DNA from: Cyanoderma ruficeps
Lineage: Eukaryota > Chordata > Aves > Passeriformes > Timaliidae
Assembly: GCA_008694505.1 (NCBI GenBank)
Contig: VZDJ01000056.1
Location: 4,839,205 to 4,903,204, forward strand
Direction of reading: 5' to 3'
DNA length: 64,000 bases
A model generated the notes under the pieces. That model saw only the letters and a list, made by a program, of their open reading frames with translations. It was not told the DNA's origin and ran no database searches. A program made the translations under genes and the position numbers. Below are positions 23,971 to 37,700 of the stretch, in pieces (the first letter of the stretch is position 1; every line of letters begins with the position of its first letter).

Positions 23971-26632
23971 GTGGATGTGTGGGAGTAGAATGGGAAGGCG
24001 AGTAAGAATACTATAAACTCAGTTTTTGAGTACAAATAAGCAGAATGTGGTGCAGGGTCAGCGTTGCTGTGGGCATTGTACTAACCACTGCAAAAGACTT
24101 CACTCAGATCCAGCCATGGAAAGAGCTTCTGAGGCGGCAGACACTGAGCTCAAGGCAGTCCCAAAAACCATTCTGAAACAAATCCTGCAGTGCCAAAGAC
24201 CACGAGTGACATAAACACACTGAGCAGCAAATAGTGGAAGAGTGGAGGCAGCTTCTTGATACCTGCAACAGCAGTCAGCATCTTGTGCCTCTCTGCCAAG
24301 TTCAGTGACACTGAAATGGGCTCAGGAACACAGACTGGGCTACCTCCAACTTCCCCCCGTCATCCCCTATGAATTCTCACCTGGCAAAAGCACCACAACT
24401 ATTTTTCCTATCCAATATTTATTTCAAGAATTGTTCTCCCAAAAGACTTTCCAAAACATGCTTTTATATCTTTGTCTTGGCTTTGAAGCTGACACCTGTC
24501 AGATGCACACCAAAACACAGACAGAAAATAAGAGCCTTTTCCTCAGCCCTGGTTTAATCAAAGCGAATTCCTTTCCAGAGTCTCGGAAGCAGCATCCTAA
24601 CCAAGACACAGCCACTGCACTTTTCTCCTCTACACCAAAAGCCAGAACTCTTGTTGATAACTAAGCCTGGTGTTTTCAATGCTTTCAGTTGTCTGTCAGA
24701 TATCGATATAATCAAGGCAATGCAGAAGTTTTAGATTGGACCATGCAAATCAGCGCACACTCCTATGGTAATTGGTGGAGTGACTGGTCTCAGTTTACAC
24801 AGAAACTGTTAGCTTTAGAAAAAAATTGTGAATCTTCACAGGCAGATGATTCAAATAGACCAAGATTAGAAACTAAAATTTATTATTTTCAGCAACAGAT
24901 ACTGGTAGGAAAGAAGAAAGTGATTTTTGGACGGTTGATCTCTGCACCCATATCTGTATATATAGACGTAGAGATCAATTCATACAGACAAACTTCATGG
25001 TTACACAGTGTTGCAACTGTTGAATGAAACAGCTGTCAATTTATACTTTTATATAAACAAACTTGTACTTTTAATTTATCCTAATACTAGTTTATACTTT
25101 GTTGCTCCTTTGATTCATTAATAATACTGGGCAGCTCTGCACCTCTAAAACAGAATGGAAATAGTGGAAGACTCTGAAGAGTATTTGAATAATCTTGAAA
25201 AGCTTATATGGAAGCACTTTTGACATGGAGTTTGTTGTGATTGTTTCTATTCCCTGGTAGAATGGGCATAATCAAAAATGCATGTTGCAGAAATCCAGGG
25301 GAAACACAAAAGAACTTCAGTTTCTACTCCTGGTACTGACAGACAAAGACATTATCCTTATGTACACTGCAGTGTGCATTTTGGGATCAGAGAATGACAA
25401 CCTGCTGCCACACAGCCATATCATTTCTACTGAGTCCACTACATACTTCTCAGAAAGATATCAAAGTCAAATTAATAAAGTCAAGGTGCTTCTGGAGAAA
25501 TTTGCAAAAGTCTGCAAAGCTCTGTCTTTGCCTCTAAAAAGAATTTGAAGGTGATACACCACAGCGATAGCTGCCTTCTGCTTTATGAATAAAAAACACA
25601 GCATTAAATATTATATTCTAGTCTATCTGCAAGTTAATCAGCAGCAAAGACTGGACAACAAAAACTACTTTCTGGAGCCTACACGACTTCCAGTGATGTA
25701 ACACACAGGACCATCTAACTTTAAAGAGGCCATTTGTTTCCATGTATGAAATGAGATGAACAGAATACTCTGACTACTTACAAAAGCAATTTCGCTATGC
25801 AGTCACAGAAAGACAAAAATCACATAATACTGCCTGTTATTAAAGCACTCTGAAAGCAACGAAAATTTGAAGTTCAAAAAACCTAAAAAGGGAAAGAAAA
25901 TATCACTTAAAATCATTTAAAACTTGCTAAAGAGTCACAGACCTATGAAGTACTAAAACCTACTTTACTTAATAAAATCATTTGTAGAAAAGACATTGCT
26001 GTGGGGGAAAAACCATTCAAACAGTTTTCAGACATTTCCAGGAAGTGATTTATCTATTGGAGCAAAGGTTAAGGGCTCAGAGGAGCAGACAGGTTAATTT
26101 TGAATGCAGGAAAGGAGTCTTAAGAGCCAGTACTATATATGTTGGCAAAACTAACATCAAGGGAGAAATTCCAAGTTTTGACACCTTTTTCTTTATTTTT
26201 TTTTTCATCCAGAGGAGAGACAAAGCGCTAAAATTTAATTTTGCTCTTTCTGAAAGTTAAGGGTGTCTTACTACCACAGTCAAAGGAAGGCATCATTATC
26301 CGGATGGTTTAAGATGGCAAACAGTTAAGCAGAACCATAATCCTCCCCATGGTTAAACAGGGCAATGCAGAAGAGATGAACAAGGTTTCAAAATGAATAA
26401 GGGAAAGGGAAAAACACACCCAGCAGCTCTAAAACTTGTTACTTGCAATAATGGCACAGGTTAATATCACTCTTGTCATGAGACTCCATGCTACTTCCCA
26501 GAGGGCTTTGAGGATCACAGCACTACTAACCAGAATTTTTTAAATGAAATTGGATAAATCCTTAATAGGGTCTAATCACTTTTTATACTTTTGAGGACAG
26601 GGCTAAAGAAATATGAAATATCCATGTTTGAA

Positions 26633-26664
26633 TTATGGTTACTTTGGATTATGGCTACTTTGCA
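26633..26664. repeat. 16-bp tandem duplication
   Basis: TTATGGTTACTTTGGA is followed directly by TTATGGCTACTTTGCA: two adjacent copies matching at 14 of 16 positions. Confidence 0.8.
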
Positions 26665-28727
26665 TGTGTATTAAGAACTTTCCCAAGGAATTTTACCATA
26701 TTTTTTAATGTACATAATAGACAGGAATGGTTCCCATTAGTAAAAAACTACATATCCTAAATAAAAAAATTTAAAAAAATAGAAAGGATATCACTAATAA
26801 AACAGTCAAGCACAACTCCATAGTCCACAACCTATCAGAAGCAAAATTACATCAGACACTACACACACCTGTTCCTGCAAAGGGAGCAGCCAGGCACAGG
26901 TTCTCTGTCCTCCTGGCTCTGACTCTGCTCCTCCATTACCACACTGGCGATGCTTTATCCCCATCCCCAGGTTACCAACTGCTCCATATTCCTCTCCTGA
27001 TCTTCTCCAGACTCTCCTCACCTAGAATTTGCAATCTATGTGATCCTCCTTGTCTTCCTAGCACAAATTCTGATTGTATTCAATTTTCCTCCTGCTCTTT
27101 CTGTAGCTGTGTGATATCTTCATCTCCTGCATTCTGAATTCCCATGTAGTTATTCCGGGCTTGTTTCTTGCCTCACTTTTTGCTTTATATTATATCAGTT
27201 CTACTGAGCTTTTCCTGACTTCCTGGGTGATAACCTAAATCTGCTGAGCTCAGAGGGAACTGCCTGACAAGCCCACTGGATCAGAATTTTACTTTTCGTG
27301 TAAGGAAATATTACAGAAGGTTTTCTAATTCCTGTGATCATTTCAGGGATCTATAATCAAAATCTCAGACTTTAAGTTCTATATAAATGAGAGCACCATA
27401 ATCCCTCACACCAATCAAAAGACATGTGTCAAACACTTCCAGCAGTAGAAACATTGCTCTTTCTTCTGCCAGGAACACTGGTTACAACTTTGAATTATCC
27501 ACTTGCAATAAACACACTTATTCTATGCATTATGCTAATTGTTGGCTACACAAGTCCATGCTGTGCTGAAAAAGTGAATAGCTGGAAACATTGCCATGAA
27601 CTTGATCACAGAGGTACAGAATGACCAGCAAAAGTAAAGCAGATTATAAAAGAGCTCTGGAGCAAAATAGCCACAGATACAACATTACACAGATTTGGCC
27701 ATTTAATGCCAAAACAGATCTAAAAGCCTCAGACTTGGTTAGAATCACAGAATTGCAATATTCACAATATTACTCAGCCTTCATTTCTGCTTGAAGCATC
27801 TCTGATTAATCTAGTAAGAGGAAGGAAATTAAAGTTTGGGTTACTTTTTCCTTTTGGGCAAAAGTTGGAAAGAGATGTAAAGGGTACAGCAAATAAATTG
27901 AGGCAAGGTGATATTAAAAAGAAATAAGAAAAGTTGGGAAATTACTCTGTATTCTGACACAACGCACAGAGAACGTACTCAGCAGCACTGGATTCCCCTT
28001 CCCTGAACAATTTGATTGACCCAAAGTGAGCCCCAAGGGTGCTTTAAAAATCAATCCTGTCAGCCAGCTCCAAATGTGGCCTCACACTCCAAGCTGACAC
28101 TGCCCACTTTGTGGACAGAATGCTGGGGAAAACAGGCAGCTTAATGGTCAAGGCAGGAGTTCATAGAAAGGTCAAAGTGTTGAAGCTGCTACTAGGTGAC
28201 AATGGATTGCAAAGCCTGGATCTCTTAAATATGCAAAATCACTGAACATAATACATAACAGCAAGTTGCAAAGTTCTTGTTGCAAAGGGGTCTTGGAAAT
28301 GACATGCTGAAACTACAATTTCCTACCACTTTGACAACAGTGCTCTATGTGATCCTAGTTAGGCAGCATTCTACAATGGATTTAATTACATTTTGGAAGA
28401 CAAACAGACATAACCATAGACAAAAGTTCAACTGCTCATTCAACTCAAGCAAAGAAATGCTTTCAAAGTACAGAAAATGAACCTATTCATTAATAGCTTC
28501 CACTTTGGGAATTTTGGACCGATTCCTTATTGTTGCATTCCATATTGTGTTCCTGCTGCAAAGTCACCATTCTTTGATCTCACAACACTGATGGAAGCAT
28601 CAGGAAAATGCCATGCTGGATGTCACTACAAAACACTCTGGGCTCCAACTGGCATTAGGTTCCCTGACCAGATTAGAGTGAGAGGCGGGTCACAGCAGAT
28701 GCCCTGTCTGGGTTCATTACCCAACAC

Positions 28728-28747
28728 CTGTTAAACTTGATTAACAG
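28728..28747. repeat. 7-bp inverted repeat, HNF1-like
   Basis: CTGTTAA and TTAACAG flank ACTTGA. Further TTAA motifs follow within 30 bp. It vaguely resembles a dimeric homeodomain site such as HNF1. Weak evidence. Confidence 0.3.
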
Positions 28748-29255
28748 CCCCAGCTAATTAACTGTTAAGAGTAATCCATGCTGTAACAGATCCCAGAGGT
28801 CTGAAAGTTGACTTCATTTACATGTTTGTCTCCTCTCACAAGGTCTTAGTTAAGCATCACCAAAAAATGTCTTCCAGGAAACAATGGTCTAAATCTTTTA
28901 TCCAAAATACCTGCATATGATCTATTTTTTACTGTCAGATGTGTGCAGGGAAAGCCTTACAACAGGACTTAAAAGGCTAAAAAATACACACCTGCCTTGC
29001 AATTTAAAACTGTTTCCAGAGAATGCGCAATAAACTAGAGCCATGTGCACTGAAGCAGCTGAAACAGATGTCATGGCAGTCAAACAAAAACTGTTCTAAT
29101 TTCAAATTCAAAATTCTGTGCTTTGGCAAGCACGATTTCCCTAATATAAACCAAAAGAAGCGATATTTCCCAGTGCTGAGTGCAATAGAGATACATAATA
29201 TAAATTCTGCTGTTAGCAACGTAAACTTGACACTCTCACTATTTAGACTAACAGT

Positions 29256-29303
29256 TTTCACACCAGTTTTACTGGTTCTGCTGGTTTCACACCAGTTCTA
29301 CTG
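29256..29303. repeat. 19-bp direct repeat, 29-bp period
   Basis: TTTCACACCAGTTTTACTG (29256-29274) recurs at 29285-29303 with one change (18 of 19 match). This is a small tandem duplication. Confidence 0.85.
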
Positions 29304-30133
29304 TTCAAGATCTAAAAACAATCTCAGGTTACACTTTGCTGCCAATAACCCCCGTAGTCCATGAACTAAGCAGTTCTGGTGGTTCCTACATTTTCTGGGA
29401 CAGCAATTCCTAACAAACACAATGATTTCTATAAATAGTGTGGATTTCTGATCAGAAGAGATGTCCCACAGATGGTTTTCCATCTTACAAGCAGCCAAGG
29501 TGATGGGCCATGAGATGAAGTGTTACACATCTTTTGTCTGGTGCTGGTGCCTCAGGGCACAGGTTCAGGAGGATCAGCAACACCCACTGCTCCATGCCAG
29601 GGCACCTCCACTGCCCTTGCTGGAGTTTTGTATCAGAAACTTTCTTATACTTGTAGAATGCAGATGTTTAATGGGAGCATCACAAGTGCATCTCATCCAC
29701 ATCACAAGCGCAGGCAGCTCCCTGCACTCTGCACAAATGCCTGTCCCTGCATTCCTTCAAACTGCAGAGGGATTTTGTGCGGATCCAAAATGCAAAAGTG
29801 TCTGGGTACCAGAATGTGCCTTATTTCACATGCAAGTCTACCACACTTGTATTTTTCACAAGTTGTAGGACATTACACACTAAAATCACTGAAGGCACAG
29901 CCTAAATAAGACTAAAGGTATAATGTTTCAGCAGCATTTTATACAAGTATTCCTCATATGGAGAGGAGAGGTTTAGAAGTCCATTATTGGTATCATCTAG
30001 GGTTAGTGGGCCACAAAACTTCTAAAGACAAAACTTCTTGTCTCACTCTAATGATAGAAGAAATTTCTGCATTTGACAAGAAATTTCTCAAACTGTTCAC
30101 GTGAACTTTAAGGCATCACACACAAAATTGATG

Positions 30134-30152
30134 AAAAATAAATAAATAAATA
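30134..30152. repeat. short (AAAT)n microsatellite
   Basis: About four AAAT units in a row in AT-rich surroundings. Confidence 0.8.
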
Positions 30153-33100
30153 TCTACCAAATCAGGTACTCAGCAGCCAATTGACCTTGTAATGAGATAT
30201 TTATTCCAACCAGCCACCATACTTCCTAAGCCTGAAACTGAAGAAGAGTTCTGAACAAACTAAAAGTTGAATGATACTGTGCAAAAACTAAGGGAGAAGG
30301 GCATGCAGTCTATCAGCAAGAGTAAGTGGAGAGCTGGAAGAGCTGAAAACATGCTTCTGTCTCAAAATATGTTTTTCTTTTCCCAGCAATAAAAGTTGAT
30401 CTAATGAAAGACTTCACTTCTTGCAGCCATTACATTGCTTAAGATTATTCTAGTATTTCTTTAGTCTCCTAAATGTCATATCCAATCACTTTTATCTCTT
30501 CTTACTCCTTTTATGTATTCCATCCCCTTAATACCACTGGAATCAACCCAGCCTCAATCAGAACTGTCTGTTCTTCCTTTCTTCATGCCTTTTTCAGGCC
30601 ATGAAATAACTGGTTAAAATAGACTATAAGGAAGGATAAAAGAATAAAGGAATAAAGTGGCTACAGTCATACTTGATTTTGCTGCATTAAAGAAAGCTGT
30701 TTTCTAATTTTCTGAAATTATACATTTTTTAAACCAGATAAACTGAAAACAGTTAAACAAATTAATTTATTCTGTAAATTCAAAATCATTAGTTGTATTC
30801 GATCTTTCCACTTTTTTTTTTTTCTGGAAGAACTGCATATGCAAGGATATAACACGGGAAACAAAATAAATCACACTTCTATCATAAAGCCATATGTATT
30901 TGTATTTCTTCTAGAATTCCAAACAGCAGCCAATATTAAAGTCATCAAAATATTTTTCTTTTCTTCAGACTGTCATTTTCAGCATAATATTTGTATTTTC
31001 CCCCTTTCCATAGTATATTAGATATCCACATACTTACTAACAACTCTGAAATCCCTTCTGTCCCTCAGCTATATCAGCACTGTATTTGTTATCATTCTCG
31101 TCCCTTAAAGGCAACATCTTTACTCCAGCATATTTCTAATTTTCCCTTTCTTGTATTACATAAAGATACAGAATTGTGATTAAAAGTTACATTATCATTA
31201 TTACATTAGCAATCTCAATTACAGAACATTTGCTGCTCCTTTCAAAACCTAAGCACTTTTTTTCCCAAGCTTACAGCTCACAGTTAGTAAAGGGAAGAAA
31301 TATTTTATAGTTTTCCTGTAAACACAGACATTGCACGGATTCATTTCACACCTCCAGCAAGATCTTTGTGACAGTGCAGGATGCTCTGAGACATGTGTTC
31401 CCTTCAGAAATAATGGATCATAGAAACATAAAAAGATGCAATTTCAAGCTCTAGTGGAAGAAGTGAAATTATCATGTCGTCAGTCTAAATGTAATCTTTA
31501 TTTCACGTCCTACCCCCATTCAGACACCTGCAGGAGCCAGCCTGACCAAGGGATCAGCAGTCCTTGTCTTCTCCATTTGCTACTTTGAAAAAAGCTGCCA
31601 GGCATAGTCATGATCCCTGATTCAGAATAATGGCAAACCCTTCTTTCCATCCTCATGTTTATGAAAATATTAATTGTTGCATAGTATTTATGTCTCTATA
31701 AATACACAGATGCAAAACAGTCCATACTGGTAATACAGAAATAGAGAAAGCTCTTCATCATTATTATGCGTCTGTAAGAGAAACGCACAGCAGCAATTTT
31801 ATGGGTAATATTTCACTTGAATTCATATCAGAAACAAGCAAGAATTGGCCGTGCCAGAAAAGTTGTCTTTTAATCTTGAATTTCATTTTTCCACATTACC
31901 TGAAATAGACATATTTTGAATTTTTGAAGAAGAGAGAAAAAGAAATTTATATTCCACTAAATGAAAAGGTTTTAAATTTTGCTTTTGATTAGGGAGCATG
32001 ACAAGTTTATGCACTTGTAGATGTGACACAACAAAGGGAAAATGGCAAAAAGTAGAATATAGATGTTACTTTCAAAGAAAGTAAAGACTAATAAGACCCA
32101 TGCTGATTTAGTTGGAGGACAGAACTAGTAAAAAGAAAGCACAGTTCATTAGTAAATACATCTAATTATAAAGCAAGAAAAAAATTACAAGGATGGTCTG
32201 AAATATGGTTTCATGTTGCCAAGTCTTTTAATTTTCAGAAAAAGAACCCTCATTGCCTTTCACAGTTCTGGAAGTCATCATTTATGCAGTATCAGGGCTA
32301 CCTAACTCATTTTGGCAGCCAGGGGAATGCTGGAAGCTTTTCACAGTTCATCTCACAGCAGCTTTGCAATGCAATGAACTCTGAAGCTCTGCTGTAACCT
32401 ATTGGACAGGCTGGTTAAGCCTTACAGGAAATAGAACAAAGAAAAAGTGGTAGAAAAACAGAATAAAATGGACTGCACACATTGCTGAGGGAGGAAAAAA
32501 GGGACAAAAATGGGAAGTAAAGATGATGACTTGCTGCTCCCTGGCATCAGTCTCAATCTTTGAAAAGACCCAATGCCACTGGCACTTTGTATCCCTCATG
32601 TCGTTTCTTCAAAGCTCGGGTTTCAGAGGGGCCAACAGGAGGGCAACGCAAGCTAAGGAGAATCAAGCATGTTTATTTTACCTGAGTGAAAATCATGTGC
32701 ATATCAGGCACAGAAAATACACAAAGTATAAACCTGGCTATGAATAGGAAGGGGCAAACAAAGGAGCTGTCAAAACACATAACCAAAAAACAACCAAACC
32801 CCTGTCTCAACACTGAAATAGAAACATTTCACGAGGCAGAAGGAGCAGTCAGAAGGAACCTCGTGCAGAGTAGGCACAACCTGCCTCCAACGTCACTGGA
32901 ACACCTCAGTGTTACAGGACAAGATTAATGAACACACTATTTGTTATATGCACATATGTTACAGAAAACAAAGGGTATTTCTCCTTTCTGTAGAAGACAG
33001 ATAAATTCTAAATGGGATCAAAATCTGTCAGGGAAAATAGAGATTTTACTGAATGGATCACAGAGCTAGAAAAGTCATAGACTTTAGAGCAAAGGTGACA

Positions 33101-34461
33101 AAACTGTCTGGGAAGAAAATAAAAAGTAAAACTAGTCACAAAGGCATGAAAAAAACCCAGGAGAATATGGTTACCCCATTGCAGTTATCCACAAAAGACA
33201 ACCAAAATTATCAGCTAATCCATAGAACCCAGTCTGGTCACTTTAAACTTTCAGCATTTTTCAAAGATGTACCTAATCATCTTAACACCATCCTCATTTT
33301 GCAGTTGCATTTCATATTCCCAAAGCAGCAAAAGAGCAATCAAACTCAAAAATAGAAAATATTCTCTTTTGCCCACAGGCATCCCCAGGACATGAAAACA
33401 AGGAATGTACTTGATACCTATCACAGCTTGTGCCTGGGTCTAACCAATGGAACTGCTGCAAAAACGCAGTGAGGAGAAATGTCACCACTCATCAGTTGCC
33501 TTCTGCATGAAGAAGCTGCTTGTGCAGGCAGAGGCACTTTTTGGTTTATTTTGATTGTTTATCACTTCTGTTGAGGCTCAGGATGCATCAGCTTGCATGT
33601 GGCTTCCTGCCAGGCCCACGAGAGACTGACGTGCAAACCACAAACACCTTCTGCTGCTCAACGCCAAACTTCACATACAGAACATGAGGAAAAGAGTTTT
33701 CAATTCTTGTAGACACATTTCTTTATTGTGATGGATTTTAGGGTAAACTGGTAGGTTAAACAATTCTAGTCTGCAGCCACACATCAGATGCTGCACAGCT
33801 CTGGAGATTATCTCCAACATATCCAGCCCTGCCTTGGAAAACATTCTGCCTGTGACCAACTCTCCTCTTCCATGGCCATTTTGACAGATGACAAAAATAT
33901 CTCAAGGTAAATGGGAGCACAATTATTCATACCTGCTCGGACTCTGGGTATTGATTTTACTTAAAATATAGTCTTAAACAGTACAAATTATTTAGAAGCT
34001 ATAATGTATAATTTCCCACTGCTGAACTGTAGTGCATAGAACAAACTGTTATTCTCTATTTAGCGTTCCATGTCCAATATTTGATTTTTTATCCCTTTGG
34101 CCCTAATCTTTTTATATAAAACTTTCAATTTTGCTTATTTTATTTTTAGTTTAAAAAACTGCATCCATATTTTGTCATTTAGACTTTTATGAAGAGTAAT
34201 GCACATGTTCATTTATCAAAAATATCAAAAGAAAACATTTTAGTTTACATGGGTAAGGATGCATGAAGGCAAATTCCTTTCACAACTTGATAAAGGTAAA
34301 TTCACTCTTTTGGAAATGCATTCTAATGATGATAAATGAAGATACAGAGAATGTTTTTGAAGTACACTAAGAGACTGCACATCCTCATACATTGAAGAAT
34401 TTTTTTTCCTTATAGCAATAGATTTTATTATAGTCAATATACAAAAGATACAAGTTTAATC

Positions 34462-34499
34462 TTTTTTTTTTTTTTCTTTTNTTTTTTTTTTTTTCTTTT
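34462..34499. repeat. poly(T) tract with one ambiguous base
   Basis: Almost pure T over 38 bases, with C at 34476 and 34495 and the only N of the window at 34481. It could be the poly(A) tail of a minus-strand retrocopy whose body would lie at higher coordinates, or a homopolymer that sequencing could not resolve. No AATAAA-type signal or known gene body was recognised beside it. Confidence 0.9.
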
Positions 34500-34686
34500 A
34501 GTGGTCTCAATACTGTCTGGCCCACAGCACTGAAAACATAGATGGGCACTGCTTCTGAAACCATCTTGGATTTCAGTATTGCAATAGATTCTTTGCAAGT
34601 GAGCTGGGTCAAAAATCAGTTCATGACTCCATAAGAGGAATCGTGTCAATAAGTGGTTTCTGGCTGAAAGTTAAAACTAGAAAGTT
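34500..34686. other. segment between poly(T) and poly(A) tracts
   Basis: 187 bp of unique sequence between a T tract and an A12 run. Read on the minus strand it would be the 3' part of any retrocopy ending in the T tract. I do not recognise it. Confidence 0.4.
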
Positions 34687-34711
34687 AAAAAAAAAAAACC
34701 AACAAAAAACC
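34687..34711. repeat. A12 run and A-rich tail
   Basis: Twelve A (34687-34698), then CC-AA-C-AAAAAA-CC. It lies opposite in sense to the T tract about 190 bp upstream. Confidence 0.8.
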
Positions 34712-37700
34712 ACTAAGCAAACAACACACTAAAGGACCCCAAACTGCTTTTGATTAAGTTATTCCATTATTTATCTTGTTTTTCCCCATCAGACTGCAAT
34801 GAAATGGCACAACATTTTCTTAGTTCAGCACAACATGGTTAATTCAATCTGACATCAAATATTTATTGTGGGTATCTATAAGAAAGGCAAAGAGAAAAGA
34901 AGAATCTGCTTCAAAAAAGTTGAAGGTAGAGCCAGTTCCCTTTCAACGGCAGAGTTCAGAACTTAAAATGCGGTTCCCTAAGCCCAGAAATCCACATTCA
35001 CTTGCCTCTCTTTACTCCCTGGAGATGTATCACAGACCCCTTGGCTGGTGGAGTCCTGTCAGTCTCACAGCTCCTGCTGCTCTGCTGCATTCTCTGGAGC
35101 CACACTGCTACTCCAGGAGTCCTCCACAGAGGAAGAACTCACTCCTTCCCTCTCCTTAAATGATTGCTTCACTATGTTCAGCCACAAAAACCGCTCTGGA
35201 AGGAAACAAAGGTGCTGAACTAGTTCCAGCCTTTATCTAAGCAGGATTTCAGCTTAATCATGATTGTGCTTAGCCCAAGGAAGGGACTTGGGTTCCTCTG
35301 GCAGAGCTCCTGTAGAGCTATTCCCTGAAATGCTCTGCAGTTCTCACAGATACTCAAAGGTCCAAACGTATCCTGTAGGGATTTTCAATAAGAGTGTACA
35401 CAAACTTATTAAAGCAAAAGGAGTAAAATATTGCTTTATATAGATTTACTTACTAGAAATGGTTTTTCTGCCATTATTGAGAAAGTTGAGAAAATACAAG
35501 AGTTTATATATATGTATATTTGTACACCGAAAAACAAGTAATGAGAAAAACATACATATTTACTTACACTGAGAAGCTCTAACTCAGAAAACACGTAGAA
35601 GAAAAATGTTACTGCATGTATTTATCTGAAGATAAATCAAGTTCTAGAAGTAGGAAACTAATTTCTGTCTTGCATCTATTCATTTGTTCAAATGAAGGCA
35701 AATTTAATAACTGGCTTTTTTTAAAAGTGAAGTTTTTATGTGTGGTAGTTCAGCATTTTGGGCACTTAAAACATGAAGACTTAAAAATGCTTCTGACGTG
35801 TTTTTGCAAATATAATTAAGACTGTCTCAAAAATCTTCATGACAAAGTCATTTTATTGAATTTTTCCAGTTTAAACCTCACAAAGATCGGCTTCTTTGTA
35901 CAATAGAGTTCAAAAAGTTGATTCATGTTATTGTGTTTTTATAGAAAGAAAACCCAAAGTTGTTTATATGCAAAACTAGAGCAGCAGATAAAATTTGTGA
36001 CTAGCAATTTGTAAGAAATAAATGCAGATGCTCTTCTCAAAGACAATCACATCTGCAGAGAATAAAAACAATCCTACCTCATTTAAGATTAAAAAAACCA
36101 CACAGAGTCACTTAGAACAGTGATTAGAACAGGGCTAGAGGACACAATATGAGCACTCAGCTAATTTATCATCTAAATTTCCTCCCAAACCCAGTTATTT
36201 CTTCAGTATTCCCACTACAGAGACCAGTCAATTGCAAAAAATATTTGATTAATACTCCATTTCGCTTACCAAATAAATACAACACAGACAGCAATCTCCT
36301 GGTTACAATCTAACAAAACAGTCCCTTAGAAAAGCGTTCTGGCCAGTCACTTTAAAAATAGGCAACAACACTGAGAAAAGGAGAGAGGGAAGTGCAGAAC
36401 TTTGGGTTTGACTGTCAATTACCTTCCAGCATTCCCAAAGCCATGACTTTGACATCTCATCTCCACAGCAGCATCCTGTAATGTCACCAGGTTTTTTCAT
36501 GACACTCAGGATCAGCAATTTCACTTTAAACTTATTTTAAATAGTGTCTTACTTTTTAAATGCCCAGTGTGATTTGTTTCCTGCAATTATGGAATCAGAA
36601 AATAAAATCAAAGTTTTAGATTTTCCATGTGTTGGGATAAGTTAAATGACTAATGTGCAAAGCAACAAGTGTATTAGAACTAATCCTCATTTAGAAATGG
36701 AAAAAACCAAGCACCAAAACCCAAAGTGATACAATCCAAGGTCTTAGAAGCTCACCCTAGAAACCAAGCACCATACTGCTATTTTCCCAGAAACTTTTCC
36801 TCTATTAAAATAATGCTGCCAATTTTCTGCACAGTGTTTTGAAAATTTACCACGCACATATACATCCACTCTGACAAATGGTTTTCTCTCCTTTCCACAG
36901 ACACACATGAACACAAGTTTGCAGTGAAGCTCACAAAGAGCTGCAGAGAAAATTGGCAGAAGCCCTGCCAGGTGACTCTGGCTGCCTGCTCTGCCCATCC
37001 TGGTGTTAAATATCACAGTGACTGCAGGAATTTGCTAAGAAATAAAAATCCTAAGCAGATCTTTGCTGAAGATTGATTTACTGTCCAATATGCACCAACA
37101 AACTAGAATGTGCCTTCTGCAACAAAGAGGTTAAATCCAAGCTTTATTGTTGTATAGACTGTTTTGCAAAATAGACTATTTGTAAGCATTCACTAATCAA
37201 ATAATTTTATTCTGCAGGTAAATATGATTCACATCCCAATTCTAAAGAAGCATGTACAATTACAGCACTACACAACACATCCAGCAGAACTGTGCTTACA
37301 AAGATCTATCACATCTTAACAAATTAATGGTTATGACATTAAGCCTATATGAAAATGCTTGATTCAGTCATGTTCCTCAAACTACCAATTTCTAGATTTT
37401 ACACTGTGATAAAATATTTAACTTTACGATCCTGGTACTTCACTGGAAATGCAGGCATTCTTTATACAGTAGTCCCTGAATTAACAAATCCAGACCTTTC
37501 CAGTCTCAAACCCAAAGGAATTGGCACTGCCCACCCAGCCTGTTGCAAAAAAAAAGCTTTTTAAAAGCATTGGGACATTTGCTTTTCAGCAAAGAGCTGT
37601 TAAAAATGTGCTGAACTTTTGCATGTGGCTAATTATCCAGCTAAATTCTCTTTGAATGCCTAACACCATTGTTTCCAAGCAAATGGCATTTAACCAGCCT

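Larger units (their letters stand above)
22724..28727. other. AT-rich noncoding stretch, no supported gene
   Basis: Open frames do not exceed 119 codons and none is recognisable. The 112-codon frame at 24689-25027 begins at TTG and so is not credible as a normal eukaryotic start. It holds the palindrome at 23949-23970 and the duplication at 26633-26664. Confidence 0.5.
28748..34460. other. AT-rich noncoding stretch, no supported gene
   Basis: Frames do not exceed 135 codons (29461-29868 plus, in a GC-richer bump and overlapped by another plus-strand frame at 29520-29909). A T12 run lies at 30812-30823. No recognisable gene or mobile element was seen. Confidence 0.5.

Noticed and set aside
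24689..25027. 112-codon plus-strand frame
   Set aside because: TTG start and no recognisable features; consistent with chance.
27748..27770. AGAATCACAGAATT-like string resembling a CR1 LINE tail
   Set aside because: Only one short, imperfect copy of the 3' tail motif, with no adjacent CR1 body recognised.
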